64,000 bases of DNA from Onchocerca volvulus. Taxonomy: Eukaryota > Nematoda > Chromadorea > Rhabditida > Onchocercidae. Shown here in pieces: positions 32,055 to 57,924 of the stretch (positions are counted from its first letter, which is position 1; every line of letters starts with the position of its first letter). The stretch covers positions 11,138,621 to 11,202,620 of the forward strand of contig HG738137.1 in assembly GCA_000499405.2 (NCBI GenBank), given 5' to 3'. The notes under the pieces are model-generated. The model was given only the letters and a program-made list of their open reading frames with translations. It was not told where the DNA came from and ran no database searches. The translations under genes and the position numbers were made by a program.

Positions 32055-32615
32055 TACGTGAGAAATAAAATGGATGCGTGCGTGCATGTCTGCATGAATA
32101 TACGTGAGAAATGGAATGGATATATGTATGTTTCATTGAATGTACGTGAGAAATGAAACGGATATATGCTATATGTTCGCATAAATATATGTGAGAAATG
32201 AAATGGATGTATGCTGTATGTTTGTGTGAATATACGTGGGAAGTAGGATGTACACGTGTATGTTTGCATGAATGTACGTAAGAAATGGAATGGATATATG
32301 CGTGTATGTTTCCGTGAATATAAGCGGGAAATGGAATGGATGTATGCGTGTATGTTTGCATGAATTTACGTGAGAAATAAGATGTACACGTGTATGTACG
32401 CATGAATGTATGTGAGAAATGGAATGGATATATGCGTGTATGTTTTTGGTGAATATACTAAGAAAGAAGATTTACGCGTGTACTTGACATGAAGATACGT
32501 GAGAAATGGAATGGATATATGCGTGTATGTTTCTGGTGAATATACGTGAGAAAGAAGATTTACACGTGTACTTGACGTGAACATACGTGAGAAACGGAAT
32601 GGATGTAAGCGTGGG
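32055..32615. repeat. minisatellite, about 13 copies of a 39-48 bp unit
   Basis: Unit starts at about 32055, 32101, 32143, 32188, 32233, 32275, 32321, 32367, 32409, 32457, 32496, 32543 and 32584. The core begins TACGTGAGAAATGGAATGGA and continues with TATATGCGTGTATGTTT and a GAATA/GAATG tail. Two unit types alternate in the middle: one with GGAATGGAT and one with GATGTACACGTGTATG or GATTTACACGTGTAC. Because the unit lacks stops on the minus strand, overlapping minus-strand frames stay open (32012-32584); they encode His/Tyr/Ser/Phe-rich repeats and are most likely by-products. Confidence 0.85.
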
Positions 32616-32742
32616 CGTATATTTATTTATGCAGTGCTACAAAGAGCTGTTGTCGATGTGTAGATGTATATTGTGTAGCGTAGTGAAGCGTAGAGATGCT
32701 TACCCAGCTCCTTTACTAAATGCATTGTAGTTTGGCGTGGAA

Positions 32743-32815
32743 CGAGAGAAAGGAAGAGAGAGATAATGGGAGAGAGAGTGAAAGTGAAAAGGAGAGAGAG
32801 AGGGAGAGAAGAGAA
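32743..32815 (+). repeat. GA-rich microsatellite
   Basis: An imperfect GAGAGA tract of about 70 bases sits 0.9 kb before the CHD7 start. It could act as a GAGA-type promoter element, but there is no direct evidence. Confidence 0.7.
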
Positions 32816-33064
32816 TTGCGTGGAAAGGGGGCAATGGCAAATAGCCATCTGCAGCACTACTAGCATCGCGAAACGGCTACGTCCAAGATAAGTACGTCTA
32901 AAATCCGTGAGATTACGGCAATCTTTCGTCGTTATCCAATTTTGGATTTCTTGGATTACGTGTTCGACGTGATGTGACCATTCCGGATGGCGTGTCTCGG
33001 ACCATTTCCCGCCTTAAAATTGCCATCATTCATGTGATTCTTTATGAAATATTGCCCAATCCTG

Positions 33065-33104
33065 TACGTGATCGATTGCTCACGTACGTGATCCATTACT
33101 CACG
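33065..33104 (+). repeat. 20-bp tandem pair containing TACGTGATC
   Basis: TACGTGATCGATTGCTCACG (33065-33084) is followed at once by TACGTGATCCATTACTCACG (33085-33104), with two mismatches. Each unit starts with TACGTG and ends with its partial reverse, CACG. Confidence 0.75.
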
Positions 33105-33285
33105 GAATTGTTTTGTTGCCACGTTACTATTCATTACGACAGCGTTCGTTTAAAATATTCACTTTATGATTAATATTAGATTGAATTTTCATTCCCGTCA
33201 TCATCATCATCATTATCCTGGTTATTTTCATCTAAGAGCGAAAGTGATTTTAAATTGAAATTTAAAAACTTTTGCTAAAAATCTA

Positions 33286-33445
33286 CTTTGATCTTTTATG
33301 TTTCATATTTCATTCATCATACGGTTAGATGAAATATAACGATCAAAGTTGATTTTTTTTTTTTTTTTTTCGCAAAGATCAAAGTTGACTTTTTTTTTTG
33401 CAATGGTCAAAGTAGTTTTTTTTTTTTTTCGTGAAGATCAGGGTG
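33286..33445 (+). promoter_or_regulatory. GATCAAAG/poly-T array
   Basis: CTTTGATC at 33286, GATCAAAG at 33341 and 33378, GGTCAAAG at 33405 and a decayed GATCAGGG near 33437. From 33341 on the units are followed by T-runs of 9-18 and a CGCAA, TGCAA or CGTGAA spacer. The unit is about 30-37 bp. GATCAAAG matches the known TCF/LEF (POP-1) core; the array form also fits simple repeat growth. Confidence 0.4.
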
Positions 33446-33459
33446 GATTTTTGACGTAT

Positions 33460-33485
33460 GCTTTATAAAGCTTGCTTTATAAAGC
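33460..33485 (+). promoter_or_regulatory. twin TATAAA palindromes upstream of CHD7
   Basis: GCTTTATAAAGC occurs at 33460-33471 and 33474-33485, two perfect 12-bp palindromes two bases apart. Each carries TATAAA on both strands. They lie about 230 bp before the CHD7 ATG. Confidence 0.4.
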
Positions 33486-33715
33486 TATTTGATGTAATAA
33501 TCTTTGATATTAGTATTTCGATGTCTAAGGTCAGTCTTTCTTGTCATGAATACTAAAATTTAAAAATTCTATTGTCTGAAACAATAACAATTGAATTCTG
33601 AACGTATTATTCTGATCTTTTTTAATGTACACTACGTTTTACATAAACATGTCTTATTTGTTTTTGTTTTTTCTTTTTTTCTGAATTTATTGTTGTTGAA
33701 GGATGGAATATAGCG

Positions 33716-47533
<13,818 letters not shown>

Positions 47534-48151
47534 TAATTGTCAGCGTAAATGTTCCAGCCCCTGATTTCGTTTTTAGTGAGTGATTTTCTTCTCAGTAATC
47601 GTTATTTGCACCAATTGGTTATATAGCAGTGCAAAACTCTCGAAGTTTTTTTTCTCGACATTGAAGATAAACAAAGGGTGCGATATTGAAGTATCGAGAA
47701 AGGATCTTGTCAAAAAATTTCACGTTCTTACTTCTGGATTGTATTTATAAAAACTGAGAAGAAGCAGTAATAGTAATACAGTATCATTTAGAAAAATAAG
47801 CTGTTTTTTTTAGGTAGCTTTTATATTTTTATTTCATAGTTTGTTACCGATCTCCATCTGTTTGCATATACCTTTCCCTTTTTAGGTACTTATTATCATG
47901 TAACATTCTTTTCATGTGATTTGAAACAGTTTAAACAAGTGTATTCTTTTTGATATAGCAAGTAATGTAAAAGTAAACTGACAGCTTGTATGATCTCGCT
48001 TTTTCATTTTGACAGCGTTTTATGTGGGTGGTTTGTGCGATCTTTTATGTTGTTCCAATTTTTTATCATTATATTTTGTACTTTTTCATCAATTCAAATT
48101 TTCAACTTACAAGTGCAGTTATATTGGATTACTGAGCTCGAAAGGGTGCAT

Positions 48152-48182
<31 letters not shown>

Positions 48183-50315
48183 CTTTGTGTGCTATATCAT
48201 AATCAAGGAATCGAATTTTCACTTGAAAAAGGAAATTCTGGTTTGATCTTTTATTTTATAGATTTATCATCAGATCTCAAATGATAGAATTTTCACTTCT
48301 CGGAAGATACTTTCCAGTAAGGCTATTAAGTATTCATCAAATGGCTTATAATTTGTTCTCTGTGAAGGTAATCTGATCTATAATTTGCATTATAGCATAA
48401 TATATTCACGGAAGTTGATAGTATTTATATAACTGAATTCATCTTTAGTTTTTGAATCTTTTTTTCACAATCCATTAGATTTTAAGGATGATGTTTGCAA
48501 AGTTGTAAAAGTATTTTTCGTCCTCATTAATAATTGTTGTTATTTAGGTCTGAGCGGCCGTTTTGTGAAATTATGTTTTCTGGTACGGGCGGATTCTGGC
48601 CGTATTGTTAAAAAGTTACCCTCTCTTCCACCTCGAAATTAAATTCATAATGAAATGCTGGAAATTTTCCGGCGAATCTATTAGTGACCTAGTTTTTTCA
48701 CGAGTGATAAAGTTATAATTCGCATATCTTCGGATACTCTTTTTTAATTTAACTAAAACTTCCAGAAATATGTGGTGCATGGATCGACGTTATCTATCCT
48801 TTGCCAGGTTCAGGTCACGATAGATTTCTAAATTGAATTTCATGAGTGAGAATGAATGCTAGAGTTTTAGTCAATCTTTGAACTTTTTGAAATTTGTATC
48901 ACATTTTTGCTTCATTTGTTTTTGCATTGTTTTATGAATAATTTTTATTTATTAGAATTGTTAAGATGTAAATTATTAAATGTCGTTAATGTCGTTATGT
49001 TATCGTAACATGATATGTCATGTATTATCATTATGTTTCTTTTAATTTAAAATAAATTGAAATTTTTTGTTTTGCTCATAACATTTTTCCTTTAAATGGA
49101 TACCAGTACCATTGAGGATATTTATATAATACAAGTATGATTTAAGGCAAAAATGAAAACAACCGAATGTAAAATTTCCATGGATTGCATAGTTTTATTA
49201 ATTGGTAAATGTTACTTTTTTTTTTTTGCAAAATAAAAATCGGCGTTTGCAGGAAGTGCTGCTATTCAATTGACGCAAGTTCTCCTCCATTTCTCTACGT
49301 TCAACTGTTTATTTTGCATGTTGCAGTACAAAGGTAAAGCAAGCAATATCTTGAGCAAACATCTCTCTAAAAATCTCTAGCTCTACTTCTCATACTTCAT
49401 CTGAACTAATTTCATTTCTATACCTTCCTCTACACTTCGCTCTATTATTGATCAGATGGAGAAACAAGTAGTATTTAGATAATCTAGGAAGTTAAGTTTT
49501 TTTTTTTTTTTTTTTTGATGGGAATGGACAGTTTTTCAATGATATAAAAATGTTTTAATTATCTCATTTGGTGGATTAGTTTTTTAAGTATAACTGATAT
49601 CAGTGGTACCACCAGGACTGGTAGATGATATTAATAAAAATATCAGTTATAACTAGAAAATAAAAACCGTTATAATTAATGTTAATAGTACTATCAAGAT
49701 TGTTTATTCAGTTAAATATTGTAATAGTATAAAAGTACATTTGAGGATATGCAAATTAAAACTTAAGAAATTCATGACATTAATTGCTCAGTCTAATTTA
49801 TGTGCATTAATTAATTAATTTTCTTCATCAGTCTACAATAAAATATACGAATCGAATTCGAATTCTCTAAAAGATTAGTAAAAATGATAGAATTAGAAAG
49901 AGTAGATAAGTGAATATTTAAGTATTTCTGCTTCTGAAATCGGTTACGATTCTTGAATTTTTGTTTTCTTCCTTTTTTTATTTTGTAATCCGTTGACTAG
50001 CTGATATTTTCTCGAAAATTTAATGCTGAAAAAGAATTCAGACAATGAGATATGAAATCCTTTCTCTGCTCTTGCTTTTTTTTCTAACTCTTCGGTTCTG
50101 AAATTTCTGAATAGAATGATGGGTTCTACGGTTATGAAGAAGAGTAATATATTCAATTCCTTCATTGTTTTTGATCGCTTTGTCATTACAATAATCGGAT
50201 GATTTTCCGAAAAGAAGTATTTGCTACAATAATTTTAAAGTAAACATCAATATTATCATCAGAATTTCTTCAGGTTGTATTCCGCCTTGGTTTTTGTTTT
50301 GATATATACGAAAAA
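47534..50315. other. spacer between CHD7 and the unrecognised gene
   Basis: It holds the CHD7 3' UTR (an AATAAA lies at 49051, far from the stop), a run of 27 A at 48156-48182 and an inverted repeat at 49589-49651. A TTCTTCAG acceptor-like site at 50266-50273 precedes the next gene. No coding sequence was recognised. Confidence 0.55.
49589..49651. repeat. 63-bp inverted repeat
   Basis: TATAACTGATAT (49589-49600) and its exact complement ATATCAGTTATA (49640-49651) flank a 39-base loop that itself contains GTGGTACCAC. It could be a small foldback element or an RNA hairpin. Confidence 0.6.
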
Positions 50316-51868
50316 ATGAATGAAAGAAGCCCTCAAACTATTGGATCCATCATTGAATATATGTGCATGGTAGCATATCGGAAATTTATCACTAGAGCGC
50401 GAGGTGAAACAATCCGAAAACGGTAAGTAAATTTCAGACATTAGTTCAATTGTCGATTTTGCGGATTTAACAGATTAATGTAATGTTTGTATTATATAGA
50501 TTAGTGTAACGGTTTGTATTGTGTATTGAATCTAATTAAAAGTAATCTGTATAATGCCATGTTGAGTCTGTGAATTATTATTAATTAGCGAGGTCATCTT
50601 TAGATTCGATCTCAATTTTATCGAACATTACACTCTTAAATTTATTATTTCTTTGCCAAAATAATCTTATTTCTTCAAGCTGTCATATTAATTACATCGA
50701 TGTGATAGTTAACTCTGAAACTAATTTATTTGATATTTTGCATAAATAATTCGTGATTTTGCGAATTCTTTTTTCACATTTCGTTTTCATTTTGGAAAAT
50801 AACTTTGCATTTTACCTCATAAACTATCTTTAGATTACTCAACAAAAAATTTCTATTCGATGTATCGGACAAAGAAAATATGCAAAGATTGGAATGTGGT
50901 TTGTTGGGAGCTGTAGAGGCATGCGAACTGAAAGGTTTTGTGCAGGATGTAAGTCTCTTCTTTCTCTTTCTACGAAATATTTTTAAACATTTTGAAATGT
51001 AATAATTTTTCCATATTTGAATATTCGAAAAATTTCGTTTGATTTTCCTGCTTTATTATTTTCTATTATCTATCAAATTTTTCAAAGAAAAAAAAGTGAT
51101 GTTTTTTAGCTGCGTGAACGTGGTATTGCACATGATGGCCCTGACGGTATACATATACCTGCCTTAGAAACTATGGGTGAACCAACGGAGGAGGATGAAA
51201 CCAGCAGTAGTAGCAATGCCCCTATTAATGAAGCAGATGCGATTCTCAAAGATGCAGCTTCGCGGGCAGCCTTTTCTAGAAGAATAGGGTAAATGGAACC
51301 GCTTCTTCATCTCCTTTCTTGAAGTTAGATCGAAATATATTTGTTTGTGACAAAATTCTATACTATTTTTCAGTTCCTCCAATAAAGTACAGCGGACATC
51401 ACCTAGCAGACTTCGACCATATTTTGAAGTTGTTGATGCTACACTCACTGAAGTCCCAATTCCAGTTCGTTCATTTTAGATATTCAATTTTCTTTTATTT
51501 TACCAAACATTTTTATCAACATTTGATACATTTCTAGAATTTCCGAATTTTATTGCAGGTCGAGTTTTTAGCTTATTTGCAAGAATGTAGTCACTTTAAG
51601 TGAAATCTTTGATTTTGTCTGTTTGAATGTTGCTTATATAGTTTTACCTAACTTTCAAATAAATTCAGTCTGAATATTTTATAAGAGAAATTGGTTTAGT
51701 CATACAGCTTACTAAAATTGCTAGTATTTCCAGAATGAAAACAAAGACATCTGCATTCCGCCAGAAGGAGTTATTGTTATGAAATCAATAGACAAAGATA
51801 GAACTAATGATGAAAACCAGCGAACTGTTGAGGAGGAATTCCTGCCAAAGCGTACGCGATACTGTTGA
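50316..51868 (+). CDS. unrecognised 208-aa protein, 5 exons
   Basis: I do not recognise this family. Exons 50316-50422, 50834-50948, 51110-51288, 51374-51464 and 51734-51868 join in frame with good donors (GTAAGT, GTAAGT, GTAAAT, GTTCGT) and T-rich acceptors, which is the main evidence that it is real. Residues 1-75 look helical and mixed-charge (ARGETIRKR, LECGLLGAVEACELKG). Then comes an acidic Ser-rich stretch (EPTEEDETSSSSN) near 98-110. The C-terminus ends LPKRTRYC with basic residues that could be a nuclear signal. There is no signal peptide, membrane helix or known catalytic motif. The reading frame stays open upstream of the chosen ATG to an acceptor-like TTCTTCAG at 50273, so either that is a trans-splice site with a 42-base leader or another exon lies upstream. 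Confidence 0.75.
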
Positions 51869-53853
51869 GGGATTAACCAGTTATTATTTTGTTCGAAATT
51901 ACCTTTTGGTCCGATTGTTACCAATTTAATTCATGTTTATATGTCCTTTTCAGCTTTTGCGAATGTGTCTGTTTGTGGTCTCGAATTGCTATATCCCTAG
52001 ATAAGGAATGGTGCAATCTTTCTAGGCTTAAAGCGTGGAATTATATTCTTTAATGAAAGAATCTCAAAAAATCTGAAAATTTCCTCTTCGAATTCTCCTC
52101 ATTAAAGAGTCACCGTTGTAAGATTTATGTAAATAAGATTAGTAGTACAAATTTCAAGATATGTTATTCATAGTATATGCTGTACATATGTTTGTATGGT
52201 CGTTTTTTTTTTCTACTATCGATTTTAAAACGTAACGTTCAGTGAAGGGTAAAAGATCTCATTCATATACAAACAAATAACAGCATTATCCATTAAAAAT
52301 GTTTAAGAATTTCAAAAAATTTTAGAAATGTACATAATGCGAAAAAATATTTCTTTTATGTCAAAAAGTCTTTCTTGTTTAATATCTATAGAATTATGCT
52401 ACTTTTGTTCGCCACAAAAATCTTGATATTGCATTTTCAAATTTGATAATCTCTGGTGAAATTTCCATTGCTCTCTCTGTCATAGAATAATCATATTTCG
52501 TCTTTATTATGTTGTATTATTCCTTGTCGTTTAATAAGGGCGAAATATGATCATGAACGATAGGACGTCTTTTAATACAAAAGATAATTCCAATCTTAAT
52601 TTTAATGTCATCTGCTAACAGTTTAGTTGGGAAAGTATTCCTGTTTAATATTTGATAAGTATTGATAGAAGTGAAAGTGAAATTCGATGATATCTATTCC
52701 ATTCTGATGACTGACAAATTTAAGAAGTTCATTGTCCTGCTCAACCGTCATTTTCATCGTGTATAATTGATGTTATACGTCATTGAACTTCATTTGACAT
52801 CTTTCTAACAGTAATAATCAGTTTACAAAGTGAAAGTGGAATATCGATTTTAAAAGCTTTAAATATGAAAAGAAACTTCTTATGAAGAAAATCTAAACGT
52901 TATTGAGTGAAAAACATAGTTATACACGGCATTGATATAAAAACTCCTGTTCATCTATTATCCGAATGAGAATAATAATTATATTTCAAATAAATACTCT
53001 TAATTTCATTAAAAATTGCTATCATCAAGTGTTCTATGCGGTCTCTTTGAACCTCATTGTTTGAACCTTAATTCAAAGTTTAGAAATCGGTAAAGTATTA
53101 CTGTATACACGATTCTTACTAACTTTATTACTTACTTTATCCATTATTGCTTACTTACTCTTTCTGTCGATTTTCTATCCAATTGTGTCCATAAATTTTT
53201 TGATATTGTATCAAGTACTACTCTTGCTATTGCAACAATTACCGTCCTCTATCTTGCAATTATTGGATTTCGATGCTTAGATAATATTCATTAATTAGAT
53301 TATTTAATTACTTTGATATCCCAGATATGCTCAGGTTGTCAATTTTTATTTTAGAAGTTCAATTATACCCTATCTTACTCTTTTTTTCCAATCACATTCC
53401 ATAATTATGACAAACTTGTATATCATAGCAATAATAACTTGAATATGTCGGCGATTTTGCTATATCTTCTGATAAGATGATCGATCATTGGTTTTGTGAC
53501 ATAACGGATTTATTTCTTATTATCAGTTGGTCATTTTTTTTTCTCCAATTTTTTTGCTTTGATTTTTTTTCTATTAATATTAATCATAGTTGATCTTTTT
53601 TTTCATGATCCTATATAATTAGTATATAATTCATAATCTTATATAATTTATTCTTTCTTCAATTTTGCCATCAATGCTTTTTTCTCAAACATTACCCAAG
53701 TAGTGAATGAATACTATTGATTGAAATATGTATTTTTGTTTTTCCTCCATTAATTTATGAATCATTTATAGATTAGATTATTCTGTCATTGTTTATAGTA
53801 ATTTTATTTCCACGGGTAGTACAATACTTGAGTTTTTTGTTTGTTTGATATTC

Positions 53854-53894
53854 TCTATTTCTCTTTCTCTCTCCCTTTCTCTCTCTCTCTCTTT
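53854..53894 (+). repeat. CT-rich microsatellite
   Basis: An imperfect CTCTCT tract of about 40 bases lies in the spacer after the unrecognised gene. Confidence 0.7.
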
Positions 53895-56228
53895 TTATAT
53901 ATAATTGAATTTATATTAATTAATTATAGAAATAACCACGCTTTTCTTGTTAAATTAACATTATCAATATGCCAGATGTTTAGAGAATTATTTTAATTTC
54001 TTTTTGGTACAATCTAGGTGAGATATGAGCATTGAGATGAAAAAAATCGTAATCTTGCTTACAGTTATCGTTGCTGGCATTTTAGTTTCAAAATCATTTT
54101 AAAATTTATTGCTTTTTTTTTTTGTAGAGAAAGAAAGATCTCCATTTTCCTTTCATCTTTTTCAACATAAATATGTATTGTTATTTTGCGATAAAGACAG
54201 GAAGGGGTAAAAAACAAAAGTTTATTCCATCTGAGCTGGAAATTCTTACTCGACCTTTAGATATTTTATTTTGAACTATAATTTGTCTAGTTCTACCTGC
54301 AAATGAGTAAACAGATTCGTGTCGAAATTTTTTGGCAATAAAAATTAATTCAATACGGTGAATAAAGACAAGGAATATTTGCTGTCGTACAATGAAAATA
54401 AATAATAAATGAAATTGAGGAGAATGATACTCATATGTGATTAATTAGTAATTAGGAGGGATTACAAGATGAATGATGTAAAATTGCGATTTAATACTAC
54501 TTGCGATATCATGATCAATCATAGTCACCCAAGTTATCCAGAGGTTCTGGTAAATTTCTTAAGAATTAACTACAGTATATTAAGGCAGTAGTTATAATCC
54601 AAAGATCGCATAACGATCGATATTTGCCATACTGATTTAAAAAAAGATCATTATTTTGAACAAGTAGACTTTGATTGATAATCTTTCAGATGATAACTTC
54701 AAATCACTAGCATCAACGGATACGCGAAGTGATCTCATAATTTGTTTAAAATCCTTATTCTCACAATGCTATGAATTAGTGATTATTTGTAAATAGTTTG
54801 GTAATAAGATTAGAAGTGGTCGTAATGATTGATCAAAAAATTTACTGGAACGCTGGAATAACTCGCACACAATTCTGAGAGAATCATTTTCAAATTATTA
54901 GAAATGTTTAAGATGCAACTATTTGTTTAGACGATTTTTATTAATCACTATTATGTGGTACGGATTATCTATATTATCAGAAATTAATTTAGATTATAAT
55001 TTCGAAAAATAAAAAAAGAAAAAAAATTGAAAGCTAAGATTTATTTTCCAATGACTTTGTTGCTTAAATGAACAGTAGTATAATTGCTAAATTGCTCTAA
55101 TGAAATATTGCTTCTCACAATCAGTTGCAAATCATGCCATCATATTTATTCCAAGTTTATTCGTACATTAACAGTATTTGTATTGTATTTGATGAATTTG
55201 TATTTATTAGATGATTTTTTTTTTTTTTTTTAATTTGAAAATATTCACTATATTCTTGTCATTTTTATTGTCATTATTTCATTTGCATTTTGTCATTTGC
55301 AATGCAGCATTCAGCAATAAACCAAAATAGTTGACTAAAATTGTGCCTGAAAAGAAAAACTTAACATGGAATGATGACTTTTAGAAGAAATTCAGCTAAA
55401 AAAAAAGATGGACAGATTATAATTTTGCTATTTATATTTCAAACTCCTGCTGAATTATTTATCGCTCATGCTGTTGTCGAAACTGTCGTCGAAATTGGAT
55501 TGGAACGGAACTACCGCTAATATTGATTTTAAACATACTGATATTGCGATCACTGATTCACTTGGCTCGAAAAGTTTGGTGTTGATTGATAGCAGGACAC
55601 GGGCTTACAACATATCACGCAAAAAGTTGATTATCAGGGCAAAAATATAAGAGATGATAATGCTCACAACAATTTCTAGTCCTTGCTAACATTCTTGACA
55701 GTTAACATAGAGATTTTAACATTTCACACGATGCACATAAGCTTTATTAGCAGATTGAAAGACGAAAGAACAAAGATCATTTGTGCTGAGATATGGATAA
55801 GTGATTCATTTGTCTGAGAAATATTACAAATTTCTTTGAATGCTTCGATTATTTTGTTATATTTATAGTATAAAATATTTCGATTTTTACGAACAGAAAA
55901 ATTCAGTTCCTATTTTAGTTAGCTTTATGATATTTGACAAATTTGCTTAATGAAACTTCTTATTCAGCATTATTTTCTTTGATTTCAATCATTTCGTACT
56001 TAGCCAATGACTATATTTTACTGCGTAAAATGTTTCATTATATCGAATAAGTATGACAAAAATAGAAAGAATTCGTATTTTTACTAGTGTTCTATGATTT
56101 CATAAATTCGAATTAGAAATCAAATATACAACGAATTATTTCTTTAATATTTGCCAAATCCTTTCTTTGATTATGATTCCATTAATTAATAAATATGCAT
56201 AAGAAATATCATAGATATCATTAATTTA

Positions 56229-56231
<3 letters not shown>

Positions 56232-56302
<71 letters not shown>
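56232..56302. repeat. (AT)n microsatellite, about 35 units
   Basis: An uninterrupted AT dinucleotide run of about 70 bases. It is able to form a cruciform; the length may be compressed or expanded in assembly. Confidence 0.9.
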
Positions 56303-56305
<3 letters not shown>

Positions 56306-56766
56306 TGAAAATTTGGCTGTTTTATTATCAGGTATCATTCGTATTGAGTATGAATTCATTCAAAAGATATTTCTATCCTCTGTTTGAATTAAATATCAAA
56401 TTTTGCGATCTATATGAATTGATTTATATTAATCATATCTTGAAGAAAGATATAATTCTTACCACATTTTCATTTATTTCTAGTTATTTTTAAATGATTC
56501 TTGTATATTGGTCATATTCACGCAAACCGTATGAAATTATTCGTAATTTTGAATTTAATAAATCCAACTTGCTAATTTCTTTCATTTGCGCAAATCTTCA
56601 AGTACAGTAAAGTTTTTTTGAAGGTGATTGATTTATTCATTCACTCGTAAAAACTCGGATTCCGATATTTTTTGAAAAATTGAAATTTCTCGATTTAAAA
56701 AAAAATTCCACTTTTCAACTTTGTTTCAGTTCATGTGTTTCTTGATCTACGATTTTTTACTGACGG

Positions 56767-56801
<35 letters not shown>

Positions 56802-57924
56802 CGTAAGAAATGTACGAAAAGTTAGGAAAAGTGTTAAAAAAAAAAAAATTTGTCAAAAATTCCAGTATGAAATTTTAATAAATTTTATTCAGGAAAAATT
56901 TTTATAAAAATTCTTTTTTTTTTGAATATGTCATCATTTTTCATTAAATATGAAAAGATTAGTGCAAATAATTGCAAATACTTATTTCAAATAAAAATTT
57001 CAAAAAAGAAAAAAACGAAACTTTTATTTTCGAAAATGTTAATATAAACTTTGTAGAATTATATTGCATGAAAATTTGCATAATCTTATTGTATTGTATA
57101 AGAACTAAGAATTGTTTTTTTATAATTTGTTTTATTTGAACAGTCATTTGCTAAAGAATGAAATAAATCCTGATAATAAAGAAAAAAATAAATGTAAATT
57201 ATCATTTCAGATAACTTAAATACTTATTTCCATTACATTTTCTATTCATTTATTCAAAGTAATTTATGCTTAAAACAAATGAAAGATTCTTTTTCTTTTG
57301 CCTTTTTTTTCCTTTTGTTTTTTTGGTAAGCAAAGAAGTTTCTCGAAAAAGTTTGATTAATTATTGAAGAAAAATAAATGAAACTTAATTTCACGTGAAA
57401 TAATTCTTTCTTTTACTAGGGGAACAATGAAAATACCGTATCTAACAGTTAATGCATAAGATTGAAACAGAGGAAAACATCATTAAAAACAGAAAATATT
57501 ATCTTAAGTGCACATCTTTTTTTTTTTTTAAAAAGAATGAAATCTTCAAATCCAACAATAAATGTGAATTATAACAAAAAATTAATTTTCGATCAAAAAA
57601 GTTTCTAAAAACTTTTACTTTTATCCTAAACATTCCTTATCTACATTGGCAAATTTGAAAAAAAAGAAAAGAAAATTGTGTCATTTCAAATCTAATGTGG
57701 CGTATTAGGTAAAGCTTCAATTAGGTAGACTAGAATTTACCGATAAAATATATTGATTTTGCACTTTATGTGCTGTGATTTTTGAATTTTAATTAAATTA
57801 ATTTTGAATTTTCAACATATTGTTATGGATAATTTCAATAAAAGACGTTCATTTGAAAAACAAAAATTATTGATTGAAAATGAAATCAATTAAAATTCTT
57901 CATTCCATCTAATTCTTAGAAGAT

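Larger units (their letters stand above)
29692..33715. other. repeat-laden spacer, PAM to CHD7
   Basis: About 4 kb without a supported gene. The 5' half is PAM 3' flank with long homopolymers and a hairpin next to an AATAAA. The 3' half holds the minisatellite, a GA-rich tract, a TACGTG tandem pair, the GATCAAAG/poly-T array and twin palindromes before the CHD7 start. Base composition from about 32030 to 33130 is visibly less AT-rich than the surroundings. Confidence 0.6.
51869..57924. other. 6-kb spacer between convergent genes
   Basis: Very AT-rich, with a CT microsatellite, a long TA microsatellite, and T-runs such as 56773-56801. A single open frame at 55468-55650 (60 codons) is locally less AT-rich than its surroundings but has no partner exons or known motif. 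No gene is supported. Confidence 0.55.

Noticed and set aside
32012..32584. Overlapping minus-strand frames coding His/Tyr/Ser/Phe-rich repeat proteins
   Set aside because: They follow the minisatellite unit exactly, several frames are open at once, and there is no splice context or signal peptide. Best read as by-products of a stop-free repeat.
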